Of a DNA stretch of 5,824 nt, positions 1 to 5,792 are shown in pieces. The notes under the pieces are model-generated. The model made no database searches, was not told the origin of the DNA, and saw only the letters and a list, made by a program, of their open reading frames with translations. The position numbers and the translations under genes were made by a program. The stretch's first letter is position 1; every line of letters begins with the position of its first letter. The stretch spans positions 1 to 5,824 of the forward strand of contig JAHFHR010000048.1 in NCBI GenBank assembly GCA_023246815.1, read 5' to 3'. The stretch comes from a bacterium (GTDB taxonomy: Bacteria > Patescibacteriota > Patescibacteriia > Buchananbacterales > UBA6539).

Positions 1-1
1 A

Positions 2-523
2 GAAACCTGCGAAGAAGCGGCCATGGTTATGGCCGTGTATCATTTTCGTGGTCAGTCGTTGACCGCCCATACTATGGAGCAGGCGTTATTGAGTCTAGTG
101 AAGTGGGAAGGGGATCATGGCTACAGTATTGATCTGACTACTCAGGAGACTGTTGCTGTACTGGGCGCATATTTTGACTATCAGACCACATTGCATACCG
201 ATGTGAGTATCGTTGCGATTAAAGCTGAACTCGATCAAGGGAATTTGGTTATTATTCCGGCGGCCGGCAGGGAACTTGGTAATCCTTACTTTACGGACCC
301 AGGGCCTATCTACCACATGCTGGTTGTAAGAGGATATGATGAAACAAAAAAAGAGTTTATCACTAACGATCCCGGCACGCGCCGTGGAGAAGCGTACCGC
401 TACTCATATCAAACTCTTCTGAGCGCTATTCATGACTGGGATCACAGTCTCGGCGCAGGTGGCATGACTGATGCGGAAATGGTACAGGGCAGAAAAGTGT
501 TTATCTCAATTGGGTCAGAATAA
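2..523 (+). CDS. C39-like cysteine peptidase, 5'-truncated by the window edge
   Basis: Papain-like peptidase of the C39_2 type (bacteriocin-processing-like fold), probably acting outside the membrane or at the envelope. The first ATG (position 23) is not the real start: the frame is open to the window edge, and the preceding codons read ETCEEAA, which matches the catalytic-Cys motif of this family with Cys at 8-10. The other expected active-site residues are present: His in IYHMLVVRGYD (codon 314-316) and Asp in ITNDPGT (codon 368-370). About 173 codons are visible and the gene ends on TAA. The signal peptide or lipoprotein leader expected upstream cannot be seen. There is no sign of the ABC-transporter fusion found in true bacteriocin exporters. 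It converges on the pilus operon and shares its terminator, so a role in pilus biology is not implied. The substrate is unknown. The family call is firm on motif grounds. Confidence 0.82.
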   Translation, partial: ETCEEAAMVMAVYHFRGQSLTAHTMEQALLSLVKWEGDHGYSIDLTTQETVAVLGAYFDYQTTLHTDVSIVAIKAELDQGNLVIIPAAGRELGNPYFTDPGPIYHMLVVRGYDETKKEFITNDPGTRRGEAYRYSYQTLLSAIHDWDHSLGAGGMTDAEMVQGRKVFISIGSE

Positions 524-531
524 CATAATTC

Positions 532-564
532 AAAACCCCTCCGTTAGTTGACGGAGGGGTTTTT
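532..564. terminator. Bidirectional intrinsic terminator between convergent genes
   Basis: A perfect 13-bp inverted repeat: the left arm 532-544 (AAAACCCCTCCGT) pairs with the right arm 551-563, around a 6-base loop (TAGTTG). The GC-rich core is flanked by A/T runs, so the transcript has a U-tract after the hairpin in both directions: five T on the plus strand and four on the minus strand. It lies 8 bases after the peptidase stop and 20 bases after the stop of the last minus-strand gene, so it should end both transcripts. It occupies most of the 524-583 gap, and nothing else is seen there. Confidence 0.93.
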
Positions 565-583
565 GAGTGCGCCGTGGGTTTTG

Positions 584-955
584 TTATTGGATGACTTCGG
601 CACTCGCTTTTGTGCTTGTCGCTACGGGCGGCTCTGGTTGAGATTCGGTTACCACCGGAACAGTAGCCCGAATAACAAAAGGGTCTTGGTTGAGTAGGGG
701 AAACGGCAATGCAGCTCGATTGAGCAGATGCGCTTCTGCCTGCTCAAAATGCTTTGTATCAACAATGTCTGGTGCTACCTCTTGGCGCAGCAGTACAATC
801 TCCTCGGCTTGCGTAATGGTGAGGTAAAAGTTTTTATAAATATAATATCCGAGCATCCCGATAACGCCGCATACCAGCACCGTAGCAACAGCGTAGCGTA
901 TACGACGAGAGAAGAGGATACGGCCATGGGGGATGTGAGGAAATGTGAATTTCAT
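584..955 (-). CDS. Small single-pass membrane protein of unknown function, last gene of the pilMNO operon
   Basis: I do not recognise this 123-residue protein. It has a basic N-terminus (RILFSRRIRY, about residues 12-21), one hydrophobic segment (about 21-40) and a short acidic, probably helical stretch (about 48-80). A QDPF motif follows at 90-93, and the tail (about 97-123) is rich in Pro, Ala, Thr, Ser and Val. By the positive-inside rule the C-terminal part should face outward, the same topology as PilN and PilO. It starts 3 bases after the pilO stop (TAA-TAT-ATG) and ends just before the shared terminator, so it is co-transcribed with pilMNO. In Gram-negative operons this slot holds pilP. 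There is no lipobox here, and the protein is shorter than PilP and anchored by a helix. QDPF recalls the DPF-type motif in PilP tails, but that is weak evidence. An accessory subunit of the alignment complex is inferred from position and topology only. Confidence 0.8.
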   Translation of the reverse strand: MKFTFPHIPHGRILFSRRIRYAVATVLVCGVIGMLGYYIYKNFYLTITQAEEIVLLRQEVAPDIVDTKHFEQAEAHLLNRAALPFPLLNQDPFVIRATVPVVTESQPEPPVATSTKASAEVIQ

Positions 956-958
956 ATA

Positions 959-1501
959 TTACTCGGTAGTTTTTTGTAGCATGTATACGGTCGCCGTCAT
1001 GGTAGTGTTCAGCTGGTCGCTCCCATTATTGCTGATACTGATGCTGCCAGTATTAATATAGAATGGGAGCGTTTCCACGTCGTGTAGATAGTTCACGGTT
1101 TGGGTAAAGGGCGCGGTTAGTTCAATGGTGAGTGGCAGCACACTATAGGTTCGGTTGCTGGGTTGTCGACGTTCCTCAGTGGCCAGTTTGAGCGATTGCG
1201 TTACTTGATTTTGTTCGGCGATCTGTTCCAATTGAGTGATAAATGCCAGCTCTTCTCCTTCTATAATAAACGCAGTCATAAGCAATCCTTTTCGATCCTT
1301 AACTCTGTCAAAATCATCAATAGTTTTATTGAGCAGTTGACCGCGGAGGTATTTTTTTTCAAGATCAATGCGCTCACGTTGGATTGAGTCATTGATTCCT
1401 TGGATATCCTGTATGGTTGGGAGAATAATAAAATATGTCATGACGCTCATAATTACCACCACGCCAGACGTCAGCATAGCCATTTTTTTAAGGATACTCA
1501 T
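959..1501 (-). CDS. pilO: PilO-like type IV pilus inner-membrane alignment protein
   Basis: Probable PilO (180 residues), the partner of PilN in the membrane complex linking cytoplasmic PilM to the envelope part of the pilus machine. It has a short basic N-terminus, one transmembrane helix (about residues 8-28), a charged predicted coiled coil (about 30-65) and a C-terminal ferredoxin-like domain (about 85-175). The last contains PilO-type patterns: FITQLEQIAEQNQV (87-100), LPLTIELTAPF (122-132) and LPFYINTGSISIS (145-157). The ATG overlaps the pilN stop as ATGA (4 bases shared), which fixes the start and suggests translational coupling. No Shine-Dalgarno sequence is visible. Sequence identity to well-studied PilO is likely low, so the call rests on architecture, these patterns and gene order. 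Confidence 0.85.
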   Translation of the reverse strand: MSILKKMAMLTSGVVVIMSVMTYFIILPTIQDIQGINDSIQRERIDLEKKYLRGQLLNKTIDDFDRVKDRKGLLMTAFIIEGEELAFITQLEQIAEQNQVTQSLKLATEERRQPSNRTYSVLPLTIELTAPFTQTVNYLHDVETLPFYINTGSISISNNGSDQLNTTMTATVYMLQKTTE

Positions 1502-2034
1502 AGCGTTTGTAAGGTGGTATGTACAACGGTTGCTCTTAGAGAGAAATCAATATTTTCCCGTTTCAATAAGTGATCAAGGGGAATAGTCACATCAGTTAGC
1601 AGTGTTGACAATTTCAGCTGTCGTTCAAACGTGAGCAATTCATCTCTGGTGGTGGCGTTACCACTGAGAGTAAGCCGATCATCGATAATGGAAATACTCT
1701 TTAAGGTGACGCCGGTAGGAATGAGTGCTGAAAACTCCACCAAAAATGGTGCCCATGGAATAAATGATGCTTGCACTTCAGTCACATCGCGTACCAGGGC
1801 ATTAAAGGTTTGCACGTCATTGTTGAAAATATTGGCAAATTTGTTGTTCAGTGTTGTTTGCCCAACGATAGCAGTAAAATGATTCTGGAGAGCTATTTTT
1901 GTCATTAAAAGCGCAGTCGCGCTGATGACTGATAGCAACAGTACCATAATAATCAGGTTTTTAAGCACACTGTATAGTTGAAGGAGATATAACTCCTTTT
2001 TTTTAGCTGGTGAAATGAGGTTGAGGCTAATCAT
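1498..2034 (-). CDS. pilN: PilN-like type IV pilus inner-membrane alignment protein
   Basis: Probable PilN (178 residues). The start at 2034 is chosen over the longer frame (ATG at 2085) because it gives the N-terminus MISLNLISPAKK. This matches the conserved INLLP-type cytoplasmic tail through which PilN docks into the PilM groove; the longer version would add 17 unlike residues and overlap pilM by 59 bases. One transmembrane helix follows (about 24-44), then a helical linker (about 50-95). The C-terminal ferredoxin-like domain has the PilN pattern around LIPTGVTLKSISI (104-116), LTLSGNA (121-127) and IDFSLRATV (162-170). With the chosen start it overlaps the pilM stop by 8 bases and the pilO start by 4. 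It ends on TGA, and the tight overlap with pilO supports TGA being a real stop here. Confidence 0.88.
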   Translation of the reverse strand: MISLNLISPAKKKELYLLQLYSVLKNLIIMVLLLSVISATALLMTKIALQNHFTAIVGQTTLNNKFANIFNNDVQTFNALVRDVTEVQASFIPWAPFLVEFSALIPTGVTLKSISIIDDRLTLSGNATTRDELLTFERQLKLSTLLTDVTIPLDHLLKRENIDFSLRATVVHTTLQTL

Positions 2035-3118
2035 AGTCGCTATTTTTTTGCAGTGCCCGGAGTCCGAGACCAATGGCGGTAGCAAATGAGAGTAATTTAT
2101 TTTTCGGGATAACCGTTTTTTCTTTCATCGTGATGAATTGTCCAGGATCACCGATTCGGATTGGCACACCCAGTTTTTCAGAAAGCACGGTGTCTATTTG
2201 TAAAAAATTAGCACCGCCGCCAATGAGTACCACCTCAGTTACTGCTCGGGCGTGGGGAAATGTTGACTGATAGTAGCTCATTGCTTTTTTGATCTCTTGC
2301 GCAAGCTCGGCCATTGATTGCATCAGTATTTTGAGGAGCGCCCCTTCGCATTTATTTGGATCAAGGCCACATACAATTTTTGACTCCTCGGCTTTTTGTG
2401 GATCAATGTTCAACGTTGTGGCAATGGTGTTGGTAATTTTTTCTCCAGAGATTGGTAAACTCACCGTAAACTGTATGGTGTTGTGATCAAAGAGCATCAG
2501 CCCTGTTCGGACCGCTCCGAAATCAATAATAATTTTTGCAGTATCAACTGCACTCGTCTCTCCTTTTTTTGTATCACCAAATATACTACGGATAATGGCC
2601 GCGGCCTCAACTTCAAGTATCAGTGGTGTGAAACCAGCCTGTTCAATGACCGTCAGGTATGAGTCAGAAGTGGTTTTTGGCACCGCACCGACCAATAATT
2701 GTGTGGATGTGCGGGTGTGCGCTACTATTTGCCAATCTAGATAAATGTCATTCACATCGATGGGGATATGCTTGACGATTTCATTTTGGACTAACTCCCT
2801 CAGCTCCTCATGCTTTAGGGCTCGGCGTTCTTGGGTTACCGCAGTGATTACTTTAACAAATGTTTTAGTTTCAGGCAGAACAGAAATGATATTTTTGCTG
2901 GTTATTTTTTTACCTTTGGCCGATGTAATAACGGTACGAATAAGTTTTGTGAGCTGTGGGGCGTTTATGATTTCTCCATTTTTAATAATACCTGCCGGGA
3001 CCGCCAGTTCATTGTACGAAGTGAGGATATTTTTTTTGCCGTTTCGTTTCAGTTGCACGAGCCGTAGTGATTGATCACCGATGTCAAGTGCAAACATGTC
3101 ATGTGGTTGAGCGAGCAT
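2027..3118 (-). CDS. pilM: PilM, actin-like ATPase of the type IV pilus alignment complex
   Basis: PilM (363 residues) is a cytoplasmic protein with an FtsA/actin-like fold that binds nucleotide and the PilN N-terminal tail, connecting assembly motors to the membrane subcomplex. The nucleotide-binding motifs are visible in order: phosphate-1 LDIGDQSLRLVQL (11-23), phosphate-2 IIIDFGAVRTGL (196-207) and the adenosine motif LIGGGANFLQ (298-307). The family C-terminus SFATAIGLGLRAL lies at 344-356, and the LVGAVPK stretch (142-148) is also typical. Length is close to the family norm. Starting at 3118 leaves a seven-residue lead before MFALDIG, which fits the family; an alternative ATG at 3097 would begin exactly there. 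Neither start has a Shine-Dalgarno sequence. A candidate promoter lies just upstream, so pilMNO plus the last gene may be transcribed separately from the minor pilins. Confidence 0.94.
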   Translation of the reverse strand: MLAQPHDMFALDIGDQSLRLVQLKRNGKKNILTSYNELAVPAGIIKNGEIINAPQLTKLIRTVITSAKGKKITSKNIISVLPETKTFVKVITAVTQERRALKHEELRELVQNEIVKHIPIDVNDIYLDWQIVAHTRTSTQLLVGAVPKTTSDSYLTVIEQAGFTPLILEVEAAAIIRSIFGDTKKGETSAVDTAKIIIDFGAVRTGLMLFDHNTIQFTVSLPISGEKITNTIATTLNIDPQKAEESKIVCGLDPNKCEGALLKILMQSMAELAQEIKKAMSYYQSTFPHARAVTEVVLIGGGANFLQIDTVLSEKLGVPIRIGDPGQFITMKEKTVIPKNKLLSFATAIGLGLRALQKNSDYD

Positions 3119-3136
3119 AGCGTTGATGGTATGAGT

Positions 3137-3164
3137 ATTGTAGCAGGCGGAACGGTTTTCTAAA
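3137..3164 (-). promoter_or_regulatory. Candidate extended -10 promoter for pilM-pilN-pilO
   Basis: On the minus strand, TGCTACAAT (3145 to 3137) matches an extended -10 element (TGn plus a TATAAT-like hexamer, 5 of 6). A weak -35 candidate, TTTAGA (3164 to 3159, 4 of 6), sits 16 bases upstream. It lies in the largest gap within the minus-strand cluster (3119-3166), immediately after the pilX-like stop. Transcription would start near 3130, giving a leader of about a dozen bases before the pilM ATG at 3118. No terminator hairpin is visible between the two gene groups, so read-through from upstream is also expected. The call is by pattern match only. Confidence 0.5.
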
Positions 3165-3166
3165 AG

Positions 3167-4366
3167 CTAATATTGTTCTTCCCAGTGATCAATTTCAATC
3201 AGTGGACCATTGGGGTTGACAATGGGGTCTACCACTTGCTGAAAATTTTCTGGAACGTAATTGAGAATAATTGAACCGCTGCTGGCAGTAACCTCGGCAT
3301 CAAAACCTGCCATACTACCATCAATAACGAACGTTGATTTTGAACTGGTCATGTCTAGATCGTCTCCGGCATAGATCAAACCTTCAATGCCTACGGTTGA
3401 ACTTGAAACGGTAATCGTAACGTCTCCTTTGGCGAGTATTCCACCGCCATATACTGTATCAGCATTGACCCGGAGTGTTTTTTTCGATAGCGTGATGGCG
3501 ATGTCATCGTCTGCTACCAGAACGCCGTTGATGGTCATATTTTTTCCCGTGATTTGAGCGTCTCCGGTGACATAGATGATCCCATTGAGCACGGTTCCGG
3601 TTGGTAGATTTTGGAACTGAGCCTGAGTGTATGTTTGAGTAGCGCGATTTTTCCAAGAATTCGGATCGCTTGAGTCAAAATCAATCTGCAGCATATCAAT
3701 AGTACTGGTTGGTGCCTCTTGGTAGCTGTTATTGAGGGTGAGTGTTCCCCCAGCAACAACGTTAATAACGTTACTTGCGGTCACCGCACCATCATTGACC
3801 ACTACTTGTACTCCTTGTACTTTGAACACTTGGTTTGCGTGTAATCTGCCATCGTTAGTGGTCATGGCAATACCAGAGCCTTTAAAAGTAAAATTACCGT
3901 TTTGTTGACCGCCGCGGCCACCTGCGAAAATAGCGTAGTCCCAATCAGTACCGCTGCCAGTGGGACGAGTGATGTATGTTTTTACTACTCGTTGTGATGT
4001 CGTTTCGCCAACTTGGTATGTTGACGTGGCGATAATCCACGCTTCTCCGGCTACGGTATTAAAAGCTGATATTTTATAGCTTGCGTTAGCGTCACCAAAA
4101 ATATTGGATTTGACGATATCATGCGTCGCATTAAGCGTTCCGGCCAAAAATGCGTTTCGGGTAGTGGTATCATTTTGTATTTTCCAGACCATATCATTGA
4201 TGCCCGTTTCGGCCAGGTAGTAATTCTGTGAAGCCAAGATTTGGGCGTTGGAAATGTTACTTTCAGAATTAGCCAATGACAATAAGTATGATCCTACAAT
4301 GAGTAGTGACGTTAACACTAACACCGAGATGATCAGCACAAAGCCCTGTTGTTTGTGTGTTGGCAT
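3167..4366 (-). CDS. PilX/GspK-like minor pilin with a large repeat-built beta-rich C-terminal domain
   Basis: Minor pilin of 399 residues, long for its class. The class III leader MPTHKQQG is followed by a hydrophobic helix beginning FVLIISVLVL, with cleavage expected after Gly8. The residue at mature +5 is Ile, not Glu, as in tip-capping GspK-type pseudopilins. The following N-terminal part (about 30-60, with SQNYYLAETGIND) matches the PilX N-terminal pattern. From about 145 the protein becomes Gly/Thr/Ser/Val-rich with tandem repeats of about 20 residues (171-212 and 261-370), suggesting a beta-helix or beta-solenoid. No cysteine is present. It is the last of four minor-pilin genes and starts 2 bases after the pilW-like stop (TAA-GT-ATG). 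A surface-exposed tip or adhesive role is inferred from gene order, the missing Glu+5 and the C-terminal domain. PilX-type identity is good for the N-terminus, while the C-terminal domain is unassigned. Confidence 0.86.
   Translation of the reverse strand: MPTHKQQGFVLIISVLVLTSLLIVGSYLLSLANSESNISNAQILASQNYYLAETGINDMVWKIQNDTTTRNAFLAGTLNATHDIVKSNIFGDANASYKISAFNTVAGEAWIIATSTYQVGETTSQRVVKTYITRPTGSGTDWDYAIFAGGRGGQQNGNFTFKGSGIAMTTNDGRLHANQVFKVQGVQVVVNDGAVTASNVINVVAGGTLTLNNSYQEAPTSTIDMLQIDFDSSDPNSWKNRATQTYTQAQFQNLPTGTVLNGIIYVTGDAQITGKNMTINGVLVADDDIAITLSKKTLRVNADTVYGGGILAKGDVTITVSSSTVGIEGLIYAGDDLDMTSSKSTFVIDGSMAGFDAEVTASSGSIILNYVPENFQQVVDPIVNPNGPLIEIDHWEEQY
3257..3586 (-). repeat. Tandem protein repeats of about 20 residues within the PilX-like gene
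   Basis: The region encodes residues 261-370 of the PilX-like protein. Five units can be lined up by eye, each opening with [N/G/E/D]-G plus a hydrophobic run: NGIIYVTGDAQI (261), NGVLVADDDIAI (280), GGILAKGDVTI (308), EGLIYAGDDLDM (328) and DGSMAGFDAEV (349). Most continue with T-x-S-x-S-like and x-x-I endings. Two related units, NDGRLHANQVFKV (171) and NDGAVTASNVINV (191), lie further upstream at about 3731-3856. The repetition is at protein level; the DNA is not obviously repeated. The alternating hydrophobic pattern with turns at xG fits stacked beta-solenoid coils, similar in style to bactofilin-type domains. Confidence 0.65.
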
Positions 4367-4368
4367 AC

Positions 4369-4938
4369 TTATGAGTTACGCGGGTTAATAATCGTTTTCA
4401 TTTCAACTATTTCGTCCGACTTTCCCAGCTCAAGTTCAATATTGACATTGTCGCTGCCAAAGAAGTCAATCTGATTGAAATTTTCCCCTACAATCCTGTC
4501 CTCCAGCACTTCCTGGGTCGGGCCGCCGAATGGATCAACATCGTCCCATGCTACGTACGTTGACGGATCTGAAGCAAAATAGTAGACAATAACCTGACGT
4601 TTGAGGAGATTGTCGCTGAGGTAGTATCGTATATACTGAATGTGGGTATTAATGTGGCCGTCTTCAAATTGCAGTTCGTGTGCAACGGCCATTGGATTTG
4701 AATCATCAGCAGGTAAAAGCGTAACGAGCGTATCAGCTTGACGAATTTCTCGCGACATTAGATCAATAACAATGCGCGCATTCTGGGTGAGCTCAGACTT
4801 TATGTTGCTTTTTCGGAGTACTCGTTGGTTGAGGATGAACGATGACAGTATCGTCAGCGTTATCAGTATCGCAATGACTATGGCGATGAGCAGTTCAGTG
4901 AGGGTGAAGCCTCGTTGTTTTTGGTAGTGAGTATGCAT
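4369..4938 (-). CDS. PilW/GspJ-like minor pilin
   Basis: Minor pilin of 189 residues. The leader MHTHYQKQRG is cut after Gly10 by prepilin peptidase, leaving FTLTE with the conserved Glu+5 and then a hydrophobic helix to about residue 37. The segment LTQNARIVIDLMSREIRQAD (45-64) matches the PilW/GspJ pattern in which a helix continues into 'reir.A'. The globular part is beta-rich, with an acidic loop around WDDVDPFGG (130-138). It starts 2 bases after the pilV-like stop (TAA-CT-ATG) and is followed 2 bases later by the pilX-like gene. Gene order corresponds to fimU-pilV-pilW-pilX or gspH-I-J-K, where these proteins form the complex that primes and caps the filament. The subfamily call is by motif and position. 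Confidence 0.88.
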   Translation of the reverse strand: MHTHYQKQRGFTLTELLIAIVIAILITLTILSSFILNQRVLRKSNIKSELTQNARIVIDLMSREIRQADTLVTLLPADDSNPMAVAHELQFEDGHINTHIQYIRYYLSDNLLKRQVIVYYFASDPSTYVAWDDVDPFGGPTQEVLEDRIVGENFNQIDFFGSDNVNIELELGKSDEIVEMKTIINPRNS

Positions 4939-4940
4939 AG

Positions 4941-5405
4941 TTAGAAATCGGCAATGACCGTTGCTACGGAAGTTGATTTTTCTTTATCGCCGATGGGGGA
5001 TTGCCAGTACACGGTAACGGTAATTTTTTTAAATCCAACATCAGTCCCACTGAGATTAAAGTTGCTATCAACTAAGGTCACCACTGTTTCGCGGTTATAC
5101 CGATTAAGGTAACTGGTAGTATCGTTTGATGCCGGCTGTTTTGGTTCAATGGTTCCAGTACTGATCTCATCGTATGATGATGATCGTACCTCTTCAAGTT
5201 TGGCGATTGCAATACTAGAGGCAACGGTACGGTTTTGTGAATCTCCAATAATCTGTAACGCCACTGGGAAAAATTGGATGACTGAAAAAATACCAATCAT
5301 TAAAACCACGATGGCGACCGATGCTTCAATCAACGTGAAGCCTTTTTTATTGTTCAAGAATGTCAACAAAACCTGATGGTTTAATTTCCAAAGTTGATGT
5401 TTCAT
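4941..5405 (-). CDS. PilV/GspI-like minor pilin
   Basis: Minor pilin carrying KKG|FTLIEASVAIVVLMIG, with Glu+5 and the 'ASVAIVVLMIG' helix typical of PilV/GspI. The family pattern continues with R.VASSIAIAKLEEVRSSSYDEI (about 79-98) and a beta-rich C-terminus. The start is uncertain. The only ATG upstream of the cleavage site (5405) gives 154 residues and an unusually long 22-residue leader, and overlaps the fimT-like gene by 59 bases. A TTG at 5357 would give MNNKKG|FTLIE, a normal short leader, with an 11-base overlap. Neither has a visible Shine-Dalgarno sequence. Other junctions in this operon are 2-3 base gaps or overlaps of 8 bases or less, which favours the shorter start. The protein should join the GspH-I-J-K-like initiation and tip complex. 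Confidence 0.87.
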   Translation of the reverse strand: MKHQLWKLNHQVLLTFLNNKKGFTLIEASVAIVVLMIGIFSVIQFFPVALQIIGDSQNRTVASSIAIAKLEEVRSSSYDEISTGTIEPKQPASNDTTSYLNRYNRETVVTLVDSNFNLSGTDVGFKKITVTVYWQSPIGDKEKSTSVATVIADF

Positions 5406-5790
5406 GTTTGGTGTTTATGAGCGCAATAGTTCCTGCTTCTAGTACCGCTCCCGTCGGGTTAAACTGAATTATATTGTTTGTCAAATTGGTAGTGGTGGCA
5501 ATGTCGACTTCAGGATCAAGGATGATACTTTTGATGACCTCACTGGTTACCAGATTAACAATGTCATAACTCCCATTAAGCAGGCTCAGTTCAACAGCGT
5601 ATCTGTTTTGTTCAGTGATGGCAAACTGTTGTGCCAGCCTTAGGTTGGTAGCCAGTATGCGCGCTTCACTTTTTAGTTTGCTTTTTTTTTGGTAGTGAAT
5701 GAGCGACGGGGTAGCGATGAGCGAGATCACTCCGATAATACTGATAACGACCAGTATCTCGGTGATGGTAAATCCATGGTTGCGGCGCAT
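5347..5790 (-). CDS. FimT/GspH-like minor pilin
   Basis: Minor pilin of 147 residues. The short basic leader MRRNHG is cut after Gly6, leaving FTITEILVVISIIGVISLIA with Glu+5 and a long hydrophobic helix. The helix continues as charged residues (KKSKLKSEARILATNLRLAQQ, within about 35-55), as in the GspH/FimT family. The C-terminal half has the GspH domain pattern IQFNPTGAVLEAGTIALIN (about 108-126) followed by LEIKPSGFVDI (134-144), where F..tG...gG and i...G.v.i are family hallmarks. It is the first visible minor-pilin gene of the cassette, starting 2 bases after an upstream stop (TAA-CT-ATG) and overlapping the pilV-like gene. An A9 run on the coding strand (T-run 5682-5690) encodes its QKKSK segment. 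FimT/GspH-type proteins sit just below the tip complex, and in some bacteria FimT binds DNA during uptake; this copy is not shown to do so. Confidence 0.88.
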   Translation of the reverse strand: MRRNHGFTITEILVVISIIGVISLIATPSLIHYQKKSKLKSEARILATNLRLAQQFAITEQNRYAVELSLLNGSYDIVNLVTSEVIKSIILDPEVDIATTTNLTNNIIQFNPTGAVLEAGTIALINTKHETSTLEIKPSGFVDILEQ

Positions 5791-5792
5791 AG

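Noticed and set aside
95..316. Minus-strand open frame inside the peptidase gene.
   Set aside because: The plus strand carries the catalytic motifs of a C39-like peptidase; the minus-strand product has no recognisable feature.
728..979. Plus-strand open frame of 83 codons opposite the small membrane protein and the pilO end.
   Set aside because: Shadow of a better-supported minus-strand gene; no start signal or recognisable domain, and the opposite strand has a coherent membrane-protein architecture.
2745..3074. Plus-strand open frame of 109 codons opposite pilM.
   Set aside because: Lies fully within pilM, whose nucleotide-binding motifs are clear; the Ser/Phe-rich composition is typical of an antisense frame.
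3535..3759. Second minus-strand frame inside the PilX-like gene.
   Set aside because: Alternative frame of a gene with a clear prepilin leader and repeat structure; no frameshift is needed to explain the main frame.
5682..5690. A9 run (coding strand) in the fimT-like gene as a phase-variation switch.
   Set aside because: A-runs of 7-9 occur in several genes here at lysine codons, and the gene is intact; there is no length-variant evidence in a single sequence.
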